From: Marinospirillum alkalitolerans
GTDB taxonomy: Bacteria > Pseudomonadota > Gammaproteobacteria > Pseudomonadales > Halomonadaceae
DNA: 64,000 nt
NCBI RefSeq assembly: GCF_045055655.1
Contig: NZ_JBANFI010000004.1
Location: forward strand, 186,001-250,000
Direction: 5' to 3'
The number at the start of each line of letters is the position of its first letter. Position 1 is the first letter of the stretch. Of this stretch, positions 45,876 through 54,244 are shown in pieces. Position numbers and translations under genes: made by a program. Below the pieces are notes generated by a model that made no database searches, had not been told where the DNA came from, and was given only the letters and a program-made list of their open reading frames with translations.

Positions 45876-47138
45876 TTAACTGGCGACACGTTTAATTTTG
45901 GCACCGAGCAGCATCAGCTTTTCTTCGATACATTCATAGCCGCGATCAATGTGATAGATGCGATCGACCAGTGTCTCGCCTTCCGCCACCAGCGCTGCAA
46001 TCACCAGACTGGCTGAGGCACGCAGATCGGTTGCCATCACCGGTGCACCAGTCAGACGATCCACCCCCTTGACTACCGAAGTATTGCCTTCAACCTGAAT
46101 ATCCGCACCCATGCGCAGCATTTCCTGCACATGCATAAAGCGGTTTTCAAAGATGGTTTCCACCACGGTGCCCGTCCCTTCTGCCACTGCATTCAAGGCC
46201 ATAAACTGAGCCTGCATATCGGTTGGAAAGGCTGGATAGGGTGCTGTTTTAATACTGACGGCTTGAGGGCGACGGCCTTCCATATCCAGTTCGATCCATT
46301 GATCGCCCAGGGTGATTTTGGCACCCGCTTCTTTGAGCTTGGCGAGCACCGCATCGAGAATATCCGTCCGAGTTTGCTTGATTCTAATGCGACCACGCGT
46401 TGCCGCTGCTGCCACCAAAAAAGTACCCGCTTCGATCCGATCCGAGATCACATCATAATGACAACCTTGGAGCGCCTCGACACCTTCGATGGTGATGGTA
46501 TCTGTGCCCTGACCGCTGATCTTCGCGCCCATGGCGTTCAAAAATTCAGCCAGATCGACCACTTCAGGTTCACGTGCTGCGTTTTCGAGCACGGTGGTGC
46601 CTTCTGCCAGTACAGCAGCCATCATCAGGTTCTCAGTGCCGGTGACGGTCACCACATCAAAGACGATACGCGCGCCTTGCAGACGCCCGTTGATCTGGCC
46701 GCGAATATAGCCTTCTTCGACACGAATCTCTGCTCCCATCTGCTTGAGGCCATTCAAGTGCAGGTTCACAGGCCGGCTTCCAATCGCACAACCACCCGGC
46801 AAGGAGACCTCAGCATGGCCAAAACGGGCCATCAAGGGACCTAGCACCAGTATCGAGGCCCGCATGGTTTTCACCAGCTCATAAGGTGCAATGCAACGAT
46901 CGACATGGCTGGCATCTAACTCCAGCGACATCTTCTCATCCACCACCGCCTGCACACCCATGCCACCCAAGAGTTCAATCATGGTGGTGATATCATGCAG
47001 GTGCGGCAAATTGCCGATCGAGACCGGACCATCGACTAACAGGCTGGCAGCAAGAATAGGCAGGGCTGAGTTTTTCGCGCCTGAGATCCAGACTTCTCCC
47101 TGCAGGGGCGCACCACCTTGTATCTTTAATTTATCCAT
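45876..47138 (-). CDS. murA: UDP-N-acetylglucosamine 1-carboxyvinyltransferase
   Basis: A 420-residue enolpyruvyl transferase starting the peptidoglycan precursor pathway. The active Cys117 lies in SLPGGCAIGSRPV, the cysteine attacked by fosfomycin; KNSALPILAASLL and the C-terminal IDRGYECIEEKL-like segment are typical. Nine bases after ibaG, 12 before hisG. Confidence 0.97.
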   Translation of the reverse strand: MDKLKIQGGAPLQGEVWISGAKNSALPILAASLLVDGPVSIGNLPHLHDITTMIELLGGMGVQAVVDEKMSLELDASHVDRCIAPYELVKTMRASILVLGPLMARFGHAEVSLPGGCAIGSRPVNLHLNGLKQMGAEIRVEEGYIRGQINGRLQGARIVFDVVTVTGTENLMMAAVLAEGTTVLENAAREPEVVDLAEFLNAMGAKISGQGTDTITIEGVEALQGCHYDVISDRIEAGTFLVAAAATRGRIRIKQTRTDILDAVLAKLKEAGAKITLGDQWIELDMEGRRPQAVSIKTAPYPAFPTDMQAQFMALNAVAEGTGTVVETIFENRFMHVQEMLRMGADIQVEGNTSVVKGVDRLTGAPVMATDLRASASLVIAALVAEGETLVDRIYHIDRGYECIEEKLMLLGAKIKRVAS

Positions 47139-47147
47139 GAACCTGCC

Positions 47148-47408
47148 TTAACCGACTTGAAGATCTTTGACCTGACTCCACTGCTCAGGCGTCATCGTTT
47201 TGAGTGCCATAGCATGCAAGGTGTCATTGGCAAACTCTTCACTTAAGGCAGAAAAAACCAACTGCTGTTTTTTCACCGGACTGGGCAAGCTGGCAAAAAC
47301 CTCACCTATGGCGATCACTTCGAAATGACGACCATCATCGCCTTTCACAACAAATTCACATTCTGGCAGACGACTTTCTAACAGGGCTTTTAACTCTTGA
47401 GCTTGCAT
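47148..47408 (-). CDS. ibaG: BolA-family protein IbaG
   Basis: An 86-residue BolA-like protein. The fold residues FEVIAIGEVFASLPSPVK and KKQQLVFSALSEEF are typical, and the conserved His in NDTLHAMAL is the one that helps bind an iron-sulfur cluster with a monothiol glutaredoxin. ATG 47408 has GAGG eight bases upstream; the ATG at 47426 is less likely. In E. coli and Pseudomonas mlaB lies between mlaC and this gene; here the 199-bp gap 47409-47607 holds no such gene. Confidence 0.92.
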   Translation of the reverse strand: MQAQELKALLESRLPECEFVVKGDDGRHFEVIAIGEVFASLPSPVKKQQLVFSALSEEFANDTLHAMALKTMTPEQWSQVKDLQVG

Positions 47409-47607
47409 CGGGTTTTCCTCTTTCATGCCCTGATTAAAGCAGGGCGCAACGTGTCTCTCAGGTCTTTTGATCTACAACGCCTTTTGTGCCCATGCCTGCC
47501 CACGCAGGGCAGAGCGGATGACACAATGCAGCGAATGTCAGCATAATAACTGAAAACACCCTCACGAGCAGCCTTAACCCTCGGAGAGATCTCAAAAAAC
47601 CGCTTAT

Positions 47608-48267
47608 TCAGGGCTGCTGCTGTATTTGCTCTTCTAGCTCCTCGATCACACCTTCAACACTCCACTGGGCGATCACACGATCAAAGTTGCGGCGTTGCTC
47701 ACGCATGGCACGATCAAACTGGCTATTCAGTGTGAGCCCCAGATTAACCCCGTTGACAATCAAGTTGATGACCTTCCATTCACCATCGCGCTGGCGGAGC
47801 GTAAACACCACTGGATAGCGCTGGCCATCGCGGCCGACAACCATCACATCAACATGGTCTTGATCTTCATAGCGCGGCGGACGCGGGGTGATATCCAGAT
47901 CAAATTCACGATAATCAAAAGTCATTAGACCGCGTGCAAAGGTGCGCACAAGCGAGTCCTGAAAGACCTCAGCAAAGCGATCTCGCTGAGCGGGGGTGGC
48001 CGCCTGCACATAACGCCCGCCCATGACGCGCAGACTGATCTGACGAAAGTCCACATAGGGCTCCATCGCGCTATTGAGTGCCTCAAAAAGCCGCTCTGGC
48101 TGCGTTTCAAAATAAGGGCTTTCTGCCTCAAAAGCGGCCGTAATAGCTTGCACACCCCGCTCAACCACCTGATAAGGTGCGAGAGACCCAGCCTGCGCGA
48201 CGCCAGCAAAGAACATCAGCAGCAAGGCAGCAACCCAGCGCCGCCACGGCTTGTTCAGCATCATCAT
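47608..48267 (-). CDS. mlaC: Periplasmic phospholipid-binding protein MlaC
   Basis: A 219-residue periplasmic protein with a signal peptide ending near AGVAQAGS (about residue 26). The Ttg2/MlaC fold is seen in EPYVDFRQISLRVMGGRYVQ, QRDRFAEVFQDSLVRTFA and VINLIVNGVNLGLTL. It shuttles phospholipids between the outer-membrane MlaA and the MlaFED transporter. Its ATG overlaps the mlaD stop by one base. Confidence 0.95.
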   Translation of the reverse strand: MMMLNKPWRRWVAALLLMFFAGVAQAGSLAPYQVVERGVQAITAAFEAESPYFETQPERLFEALNSAMEPYVDFRQISLRVMGGRYVQAATPAQRDRFAEVFQDSLVRTFARGLMTFDYREFDLDITPRPPRYEDQDHVDVMVVGRDGQRYPVVFTLRQRDGEWKVINLIVNGVNLGLTLNSQFDRAMREQRRNFDRVIAQWSVEGVIEELEEQIQQQP

Positions 48268-48731
48268 TAATCTCCTAAAGATCCGCTAATAAACTGATTG
48301 ATCAACTGCTCTAAAATCAGGGCCGATTGGGTATCGCGTATCACGCCACCTGGCTGTAAGCGTGCCTCTTCGACACCAGGGGTCAGGCTGATATAGTTAT
48401 CACCTAGCAAGCCTGCTGTTTGAATAGCGGCGGCCGTGTCTTCACTGAGCAGATCGCGTAAACGCGCATCCAGCGCCAGCACAACACGCGCTTCAAACCA
48501 CTGCTCATCCAGATCAATACTGACCACCCGCCCAACAGCCACGCCAGCTAGGGTGACTTTAGAGCGCGGCTTTAATCCCCCAATATCACCAAAATAGGCT
48601 TCAACTTGAAAATCTTGGCGCGCGGTATCGAGCGTTAATCCGCTGACTTTCAAAGCCATAAACACCAAGGCGAGCACACCACAGAGCACCAGACTCCCGA
48701 CAGCGACTTCAACTTTGATCTGTTGGCGCAT
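48267..48731 (-). CDS. mlaD: Phospholipid transporter MCE-domain subunit MlaD
   Basis: A 154-residue protein: one N-terminal membrane helix (about 10-30) and a single MCE domain (GDIGGLKPRSKVTLAGVAVGRV, LLGDNYISLTPG) that forms a hexameric ring for lipids. ATG 48731 has GGAG six bases upstream; ATG 48743 overlaps the mlaE stop as TAATG and is a credible alternative. Placed between mlaE and mlaC. Confidence 0.94.
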   Translation of the reverse strand: MRQQIKVEVAVGSLVLCGVLALVFMALKVSGLTLDTARQDFQVEAYFGDIGGLKPRSKVTLAGVAVGRVVSIDLDEQWFEARVVLALDARLRDLLSEDTAAAIQTAGLLGDNYISLTPGVEEARLQPGGVIRDTQSALILEQLINQFISGSLGD

Positions 48732-48742
48732 TCTCTTCTCCA

Positions 48743-49522
48743 TTAAATCTGAGCAAACATCAAGGCAGTTAAAATAAAATCCAGGCCGAGAATGGCCAGC
48801 GAGGAATAAACCACTGTTTTGGTCGTGGCACGACTGATCCCTTCCGAGGTAGGCAACAGATCATAACCCTGAAAAACAGCGATCCAGGTCACCACAAAAG
48901 CAAACACCAGGCTTTTGATCATTCCATTTAAGACATCCTGACGAAAATCAACAGCGGCCTGCATATTACTCCAGAAGGCTCCGGCATCCACGCCCAGCCA
49001 ATCAACACCGACCAGCCATCCGCCACCGACACCAACAGTAGCAAAGATCAGCGTTAATAAGGGCAGACTGATCAAGCCGGCCAGCAGGCGAGGCGCAATA
49101 ATGCGTTTCAGCGGATCAACCCCGATCATCTCCAGACTCGAAAGTTGCTCCGTGGCTTTCATCAAGCCGATCTCAGCCGTCAGGGCCGAACCAGCACGAC
49201 CGGCAAAGAGCAAGGCGGCAACAACAGGCGCCAGCTCGCGTGTCAAGCTCAAGGCCACCATCTGTCCCAAGGCCTGCTCGGCACCAAAATCAACCAATAT
49301 GGTATAGCCTTGTAGCGCCAGCACCATGCCAATAAAAAGCCCCGAGACCAAAATAATGATCAGCGATAAGAAACCAACGCTGTAGAGCTGTTGCACCAGC
49401 AAACGGGCACCTTGACGGCTAGGCCAGCCCCACAAGGAATAAAACAAAAAGAGGCTTGAACGCCCCAAAGCGGCTAAAAGCGCGAGGGTTGAGCGCCCAA
49501 GCTGGGCAAGAAACGCGATCAA
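48743..49522 (-). CDS. mlaE: Phospholipid ABC transporter permease MlaE
   Basis: A 259-residue integral membrane permease of the MlaE family, with about five to six helices. VALSLTRELAPVVAALLFAG, GSALTAEIGLMKATEQL and the helical segment before GIDLLPTSEG-type loop are typical. It pairs with the MlaF ATPase. Its start overlaps the mlaF stop in an ATGA arrangement. Confidence 0.95.
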   Translation of the reverse strand: MIAFLAQLGRSTLALLAALGRSSLFLFYSLWGWPSRQGARLLVQQLYSVGFLSLIIILVSGLFIGMVLALQGYTILVDFGAEQALGQMVALSLTRELAPVVAALLFAGRAGSALTAEIGLMKATEQLSSLEMIGVDPLKRIIAPRLLAGLISLPLLTLIFATVGVGGGWLVGVDWLGVDAGAFWSNMQAAVDFRQDVLNGMIKSLVFAFVVTWIAVFQGYDLLPTSEGISRATTKTVVYSSLAILGLDFILTALMFAQI

Positions 49523-50406
49523 AGACTGGTCTCCTTCATCAAAGCATCAGATGCCTTATCCGCAACACCTGCGGGTTCTTCTGGGTAATGAAAGGGCACT
49601 GGCCCATCTGGCAGGCCGTGAATAAACTGCTGCACACTGGGATCAGTAGAAGCCAATAAATCCTGAGGTGAGCCTGAAGCAATGACTCGGCCACCTGCCA
49701 AAAGATAGACCTGATCCGCAATACTCAGGGTTTCATGCACATCATGTGAAACGATAATCGAGGTCAGGCGTCGCTCTTGGTTCAGGCTTTTGATCAGCTT
49801 GACCAGCACCCCCATCGAGATAGGATCCTGCCCCACAAAAGGCTCATCATACATTAATAGCTCGGGGTCCAGCACGATTGCACGCGCCAAGGCAACACGA
49901 CGCGTCATACCACCAGAAAGTTCAGAGGGCATTAAATCTGAGGCCCCACGCAAACCCACCGCATGTAGCTTAGCCAGCACCCTTTGCCGAATCTGCTCTT
50001 CCGTATCCTGAGTATGCACACGCAGTGGAAAGGCCACATTCTCAAAAACGCTCATATCCGTGAACAAGGCCCCAGATTGAAACAACATCCCCATACGGCT
50101 GCGCAACGCAAAAAGCGCCGAACGCGATAAGTGCGCCACATCCTGCCCAAAAACCCGAATACTGCCTGCCTCAGGTTGCAGTTGCCCACCGAGCAATTTA
50201 AGCAGCGTGGTTTTACCTGTACCACTGGGCCCCATGATTGCGGTGATCTGGCCAGGTAGGATCTGAAGATTGAGCTGTGAAAAAATAACCTGGGTGCCTC
50301 GACTAAAACTGACACCGGCCACTTCCACCACAGGCTGAGGAAGGGCATCAACCGACAGGGGAGCCAACTGCGGATCACGCTCAGCTGTTCGACTTGAATC
50401 ACTCAT
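49519..50406 (-). CDS. mlaF: Phospholipid ABC transporter ATPase MlaF
   Basis: A 295-residue ABC ATPase. Walker A GPSGTGKTTLLKLLGG, Q loop at MLFQSGALF, the C-loop LSGGMTRRVALARAI, Walker B LLMYDEPFVGQDP and H loop VSHDVHE are complete. The N-terminal 25 residues and the C-terminal tail (from about 262) extend beyond the ABC core; in E. coli the C-terminal tail of MlaF contacts MlaB, which is absent from this operon. First gene of the mla-ibaG-murA-his unit, divergent from kdsD. Confidence 0.95.
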   Translation of the reverse strand: MSDSSRTAERDPQLAPLSVDALPQPVVEVAGVSFSRGTQVIFSQLNLQILPGQITAIMGPSGTGKTTLLKLLGGQLQPEAGSIRVFGQDVAHLSRSALFALRSRMGMLFQSGALFTDMSVFENVAFPLRVHTQDTEEQIRQRVLAKLHAVGLRGASDLMPSELSGGMTRRVALARAIVLDPELLMYDEPFVGQDPISMGVLVKLIKSLNQERRLTSIIVSHDVHETLSIADQVYLLAGGRVIASGSPQDLLASTDPSVQQFIHGLPDGPVPFHYPEEPAGVADKASDALMKETSL

Positions 50407-50521
50407 TTTAGGACTCCATCCTCAGGCGTAAAAAAGGTATACTAGCTGGATTCAACGCATTCACAAAGAGGCGTTGTGCAGCGCATCTTCTCTGCCTCAT
50501 GCCACACTGCCCGCATAAGTA

Positions 50522-51496
50522 ATGACCATGACCAAGAAACACTTAGATTCAGCAAGACGCACTTTAGAACTTGAGATTCTGGCGCTGCAGGAACAGCTTG
50601 GACAACTGGATCACCAGTTCGATCAAGCTTGCGACCTCCTGCTTGGATTAACCGGCCGCGTGATTGTGACCGGCATGGGCAAATCTGGCCATATTGGCAA
50701 TAAAATTGCAGCCACTCTCGCCAGCACAGGCACACCTGCTTTTTTCATGCATCCAGGCGAAGCCAGCCATGGTGACCTTGGCATGGTGACGCGTCAAGAT
50801 GCTGTGCTGGCCCTCTCCAACTCAGGTGAAACACAGGAAGTCACCTCGCTGCTGCCGCTACTCAAGCGTCTTGGCATTCCGATTATCAGCATCACTGGCG
50901 CGCCCTACTCCACACTCGCGCGCGAGGCCACCTTACACTTAAATGCCAGCATTAGCCGCGAAGCCTGCCCTCTGAATCTCGCACCCACATCGAGCACAAC
51001 AGCAACGCTGGCTTTGGGGGATGCCCTCGCCATTGCCCTGCTCGAAGCGCGAGGTTTTGGCCCAGATGACTTTGCTCTCTCGCATCCTGGTGGCAGCCTT
51101 GGTCGACGCTTGCTGCTGCGCGTTGCGGATATCATGCATCAAGATCAGCAGGTGCCGCGCGTTCTGCCGCAGGCCAGCCTGCGCGAAGCCTTGCTGGAAA
51201 TCACGCGAACCGGACTGGGTTTTACCTGCGTCACCAACGAACAGAATCAACTGCTAGGTGTCTTTACCGATGGCGATTTACGCCGTGTTCTCGACCTGTC
51301 ACTGGATCTGCATCAGACTCGTGTGGATCAGGTGATGACGCCAGAAGGCAAACGCGTGTATCCAGAGCAGCTGGCTGCAGAGGCCGTACATGTTATGGAA
51401 GAGAACAAAATCAGCGCCTTGCCTGTTGTCAATCAACAACAGCAGCTGGTGGGCGCACTGAACATGCACGACCTTTTAAAAGCCGGTGTGATTTAA
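50522..51496 (+). CDS. kdsD: Arabinose 5-phosphate isomerase
   Basis: A 324-residue enzyme making arabinose 5-phosphate for Kdo synthesis. SIS domain with VTGMGKSGHIGNKIAATLAS and ALSNSGETQEV, followed by two CBS domains (from about residue 205). First gene of the kdsD-kdsC-lptCAB block; no clear ribosome site precedes the ATG. It is divergent from mlaF. Confidence 0.96.
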   Translation: MTMTKKHLDSARRTLELEILALQEQLGQLDHQFDQACDLLLGLTGRVIVTGMGKSGHIGNKIAATLASTGTPAFFMHPGEASHGDLGMVTRQDAVLALSNSGETQEVTSLLPLLKRLGIPIISITGAPYSTLAREATLHLNASISREACPLNLAPTSSTTATLALGDALAIALLEARGFGPDDFALSHPGGSLGRRLLLRVADIMHQDQQVPRVLPQASLREALLEITRTGLGFTCVTNEQNQLLGVFTDGDLRRVLDLSLDLHQTRVDQVMTPEGKRVYPEQLAAEAVHVMEENKISALPVVNQQQQLVGALNMHDLLKAGVI

Positions 51497-51521
51497 ACTG
51501 ATCAAGCACAACAGGAGCCTC

Positions 51522-52067
51522 ATGGATTCTTCAGCCAGCGTTCTAGAAAAACTTCGCCCTTTGCGCCTTCTGGCACTCGATGTCGATGGCGTGCTCACCG
51601 ATGGCACACTCTATTTCGGCAATCAGGGCGAAGAACTCAAAGGCTTCAACACGCAAGACGGCCAGGGTCTTAAGCTGCTGCAAGCCAGCGGGGTTGAACT
51701 GGCTATTATTACGGGGCGTCAATCCACACTGGTCGCCCAAAGAGCGGCTTCGCTTGGCATCACCCATTTACAGCAAGGCCGTGAAGACAAGCTGATTGCG
51801 CTCAATCAAGTGCGCGAGCAACTGGGTCTCAGCTGGCAGCAGGTTGGCTATTGCGGCGATGATCTTCCCGATCTCTCTGCGATCAAAAAAGCCGGTTTTG
51901 GTGCCACCGTCAGCAACGCCCCCAGCTATATGCAGCAGCATAGCGACTATGTGACCCAGCGCGCGGGTGGTCAGGGTGCTGTTCGCGAACTCTGCGATCT
52001 GATCATGCAGGCTCAAGGCACCTGGACAGCCTGCTTACATCACTACCTTTACAATACACTGAGCTAA
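51522..52067 (+). CDS. kdsC: 3-deoxy-D-manno-octulosonate 8-phosphate phosphatase
   Basis: A 181-residue HAD phosphatase releasing Kdo. HAD motif I is LALDVDGVLTDG, motif II IITGRQS, motif III/IV GYCGDDLPDLSA. AGGAG precedes the ATG by seven bases. Its stop overlaps the lptC start by one base. Confidence 0.96.
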   Translation: MDSSASVLEKLRPLRLLALDVDGVLTDGTLYFGNQGEELKGFNTQDGQGLKLLQASGVELAIITGRQSTLVAQRAASLGITHLQQGREDKLIALNQVREQLGLSWQQVGYCGDDLPDLSAIKKAGFGATVSNAPSYMQQHSDYVTQRAGGQGAVRELCDLIMQAQGTWTACLHHYLYNTLS

Positions 52068-52681
52068 TGGGTTTTCAGTTTGCAGCGGGCTTCCGCTCAG
52101 CAGCATGGCAAAAAACCTTTGGGCTGGCAGGCTTGCTGCTGCTTGGCTTGTTGTTGGTCTGGATCACCCAGCGCCAAGAAACCACACTGCAAAGAGCACA
52201 GCTGCCTGATCAACAGGGTGAACCCGAGGCCGTGATCGAGCAGCTCCAGCTGCGCCAGTTTGATGCGATAGGGCAACTTGAGCAGCAGGCCTATGCCGCG
52301 CAAGCCATCCAGTACAGTGAGCAGCACCTGCTGATGTCACAACCCCGAGGCAGCTATCGCGCAGGCTCAGATCGCTGGACATGGCGCGCCGAGCACGGCA
52401 CATGGCAGCAGGAGCAACTTCTCCTTACTGAGGCTGTTGAACTCGCCCCCGAAGAAGCCAACTCCCCCTATCAACCCAGCCTGCTGACCGAACGTCTTTG
52501 GATCGATCAGGCGGCCCAACGCGCTTGGACTCCCGATCCTGTCGCGTTGATCAGCCAAGCTGGGCAGACCCTTGCTATTGGCCTTGAGGCTGATTTAGAA
52601 CAGGGCCATCTGCAACTTTTACAAGCTGTTGAGGGTGAGTATCTCATCCTGCCAACAACGACCGAGGACTTTGCACCATGA
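52067..52681 (+). CDS. lptC: LPS export protein LptC
   Basis: A 204-residue bitopic protein: one membrane helix (about 17-35) and a periplasmic beta-jellyroll, the bridge between the LptB2FG transporter and LptA. Sequence is weakly conserved as usual; position and topology support the call. ATGA overlap with lptA. Confidence 0.88.
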   Translation: MGFQFAAGFRSAAWQKTFGLAGLLLLGLLLVWITQRQETTLQRAQLPDQQGEPEAVIEQLQLRQFDAIGQLEQQAYAAQAIQYSEQHLLMSQPRGSYRAGSDRWTWRAEHGTWQQEQLLLTEAVELAPEEANSPYQPSLLTERLWIDQAAQRAWTPDPVALISQAGQTLAIGLEADLEQGHLQLLQAVEGEYLILPTTTEDFAP

Positions 52682-53202
52682 TCCTTTTTGCACGACATCT
52701 GGCTTGGACACTCAGCCTCAGCTTGCTCGCCAGCCATGCCCTAGCCCTGCCTGAAGACCGAGAAGCACCGATTCGTGTCCAAGCGCAGCAGATGGAGTGG
52801 CAGCAGCACACACAAACAGCCACCTATCGCGGTACAGTCGAAGTGACACAGGGTGAACTCAAGATCGAAGCCAGCACCCTGCGTTTAATTCGCGGACCCC
52901 AAGGCGAGCTAGAGCAGGCCATCGCCGAAGGTCAGACCCCCTTGGCCTATATGCGCGATCAACCCCAGCTCGACCAGCCCATCGTTGAGGCTTGGGCTGA
53001 AGTGATAGACTATCACCCAGCCGCCGAAACCATCACCCTGACCGGGCGTGCACGTTTAATTCAAGGTGAGGATAGCTTTCAAGGCCACCGCCTGATTTAT
53101 CACCTCACCACCCAAGATCTACAAGCCGAACAGCTGCCTGAATCCAGCTCGGATTCCCGTGTCGAGATCATCCTCACTCCTCAGCGCCGTGAGAACCCCT
53201 AA
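52678..53202 (+). CDS. lptA: LPS export periplasmic protein LptA
   Basis: A 174-residue periplasmic protein with a signal peptide ending after SHALA (about residue 22). The OstA-type jellyroll is seen in PIRVQAQQMEWQ, ATYRGTVEVTQGEL and ITLTGRARLIQGEDSFQGH. LptA molecules stack into the bridge that carries LPS across the periplasm. Overlaps lptC by four bases and lptB by one. Confidence 0.93.
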   Translation: MILFARHLAWTLSLSLLASHALALPEDREAPIRVQAQQMEWQQHTQTATYRGTVEVTQGELKIEASTLRLIRGPQGELEQAIAEGQTPLAYMRDQPQLDQPIVEAWAEVIDYHPAAETITLTGRARLIQGEDSFQGHRLIYHLTTQDLQAEQLPESSSDSRVEIILTPQRRENP

Positions 53203-53945
53203 TGTCCAAACCAGCATCCCGCAAGCGCCTCAGCGCTCAACATCTACAAAAAAGCTATAAAAAGCGTCCCGTGGTACGCGATATCAGCCTTGAAGTACAG
53301 CAAGGCGAAATCGTTGGCCTGCTTGGTCCTAACGGGGCAGGCAAAACCACTTCTTTTTATATGATTGTTGGCCTGGTGAAAGCCGATGGCGGACAAGTGA
53401 GGCTGGATCAGCAGGATATTACCGCGCTGCCGATGCATGGACGCGCCCGTGTTGGTTTGGGCTATCTCCCTCAGGAAGCCTCGATCTTTCGTAAGCTAAC
53501 CGTCGAGCAGAACCTACTGGCCATCCTGCAACTGCGCAAAGAGCTCAGCCCAGCACGACGCCAGCAGCTCGCCGATCAGCTGCTAGAAGAGTTCTCCATC
53601 ACCCATATTCGCCACAGCAAAGGCATGAGCCTCTCTGGCGGAGAGCGGCGGCGTGTTGAAATTGCCCGCGCTCTGGCCAATGAGCCAGATTTCATCCTGC
53701 TAGACGAGCCCTTTGCCGGTGTTGATCCTATCTCGGTTGCAGAAATCATGGGCATTATTCGCCAGCTGCAAGCCAGAAACATCGGCGTTTTGATCACCGA
53801 TCACAATGTCCGCGAAACACTCGAAATCTGCGAACGGGCTTACATTGTCAGTGAAGGGCGCATTATTGCAGAAGGCAATGCCGAGCAGATTCTTCACCAT
53901 CCAGATGTGCGCCGCGTTTATCTGGGCGAGGGTTTCAAGGCTTAG
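53202..53945 (+). CDS. lptB: LPS export ABC transporter ATPase LptB
   Basis: A 247-residue ABC ATPase powering LPS extraction. Walker A GPNGAGKTTSFYMIVGL, C-loop SLSGGERRRVEIARAL, Walker B ILLDEPFAGVDP and H loop ITDHNVRE are complete. It ends the kds/lpt run; 299 bases without a gene follow before rpoN. Confidence 0.97.
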   Translation: MSKPASRKRLSAQHLQKSYKKRPVVRDISLEVQQGEIVGLLGPNGAGKTTSFYMIVGLVKADGGQVRLDQQDITALPMHGRARVGLGYLPQEASIFRKLTVEQNLLAILQLRKELSPARRQQLADQLLEEFSITHIRHSKGMSLSGGERRRVEIARALANEPDFILLDEPFAGVDPISVAEIMGIIRQLQARNIGVLITDHNVRETLEICERAYIVSEGRIIAEGNAEQILHHPDVRRVYLGEGFKA

Positions 53946-53951
53946 GCTCCT

Positions 53952-53993
53952 TTTCCAACCAACCTGAAGCTCTCTTTCCAACCAACCTGAAGC
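53952..53993 (+). repeat. Two copies of a 19-bp direct repeat after lptB
   Basis: TTTCCAACCAACCTGAAGC occurs at 53952-53970 and again at 53975-53993, period 23, in the gene-free stretch 53946-54244. No hairpin or known site is apparent. Confidence 0.8.
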
Positions 53994-54033
53994 GCTCTTG
54001 TGAACAGCGCAGACTTTAAAACACTTGAGCGAA

Positions 54034-54049
54034 TGGCATAATAATTGCT
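54034..54049 (+). promoter_or_regulatory. Candidate sigma-54 promoter upstream of rpoN
   Basis: TGGCATAATAATTGCT matches the sigma-54 pattern TGGCAC-N5-TTGCW with one mismatch; the essential GG (54035-54036) and GC (54047-54048) are ten bases apart, as required. Transcription would start near 54060, about 185 bases before rpoN. A sigma-70 reading (TTGAGC at 54024, TATGCT 18 bases later) overlaps it. The rest of the 299-bp gap shows nothing I recognise. Confidence 0.5.
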
Positions 54050-54244
54050 ATGCTGGCCCTCGGAGTCGATTCAGCGCCAACCAGCAACCCTGAATCGCTG
54101 CAGATCTGGTCATTTAAGCGCTCTTAGCACCCTTTTGTTGACCCGCTCTGATAAAAACCCTCTGACGCCCGACCTCAGTGGCGACAGAGATGGCTTGGTT
54201 GTTGAGGCAGCCACCTTTCCTCTTGCTTTTAGGTTTAGGGCACT

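Noticed and set aside
46131..46844. A 237-codon open frame opposite murA
   Set aside because: Shadow of murA: Cys- and His-rich product without a family, no ribosome binding site.
54050..54127. A 25-codon frame in the rpoN leader (ATG at 54050)
   Set aside because: It starts within the predicted promoter and lacks a ribosome site, so it would not be translated from that promoter.
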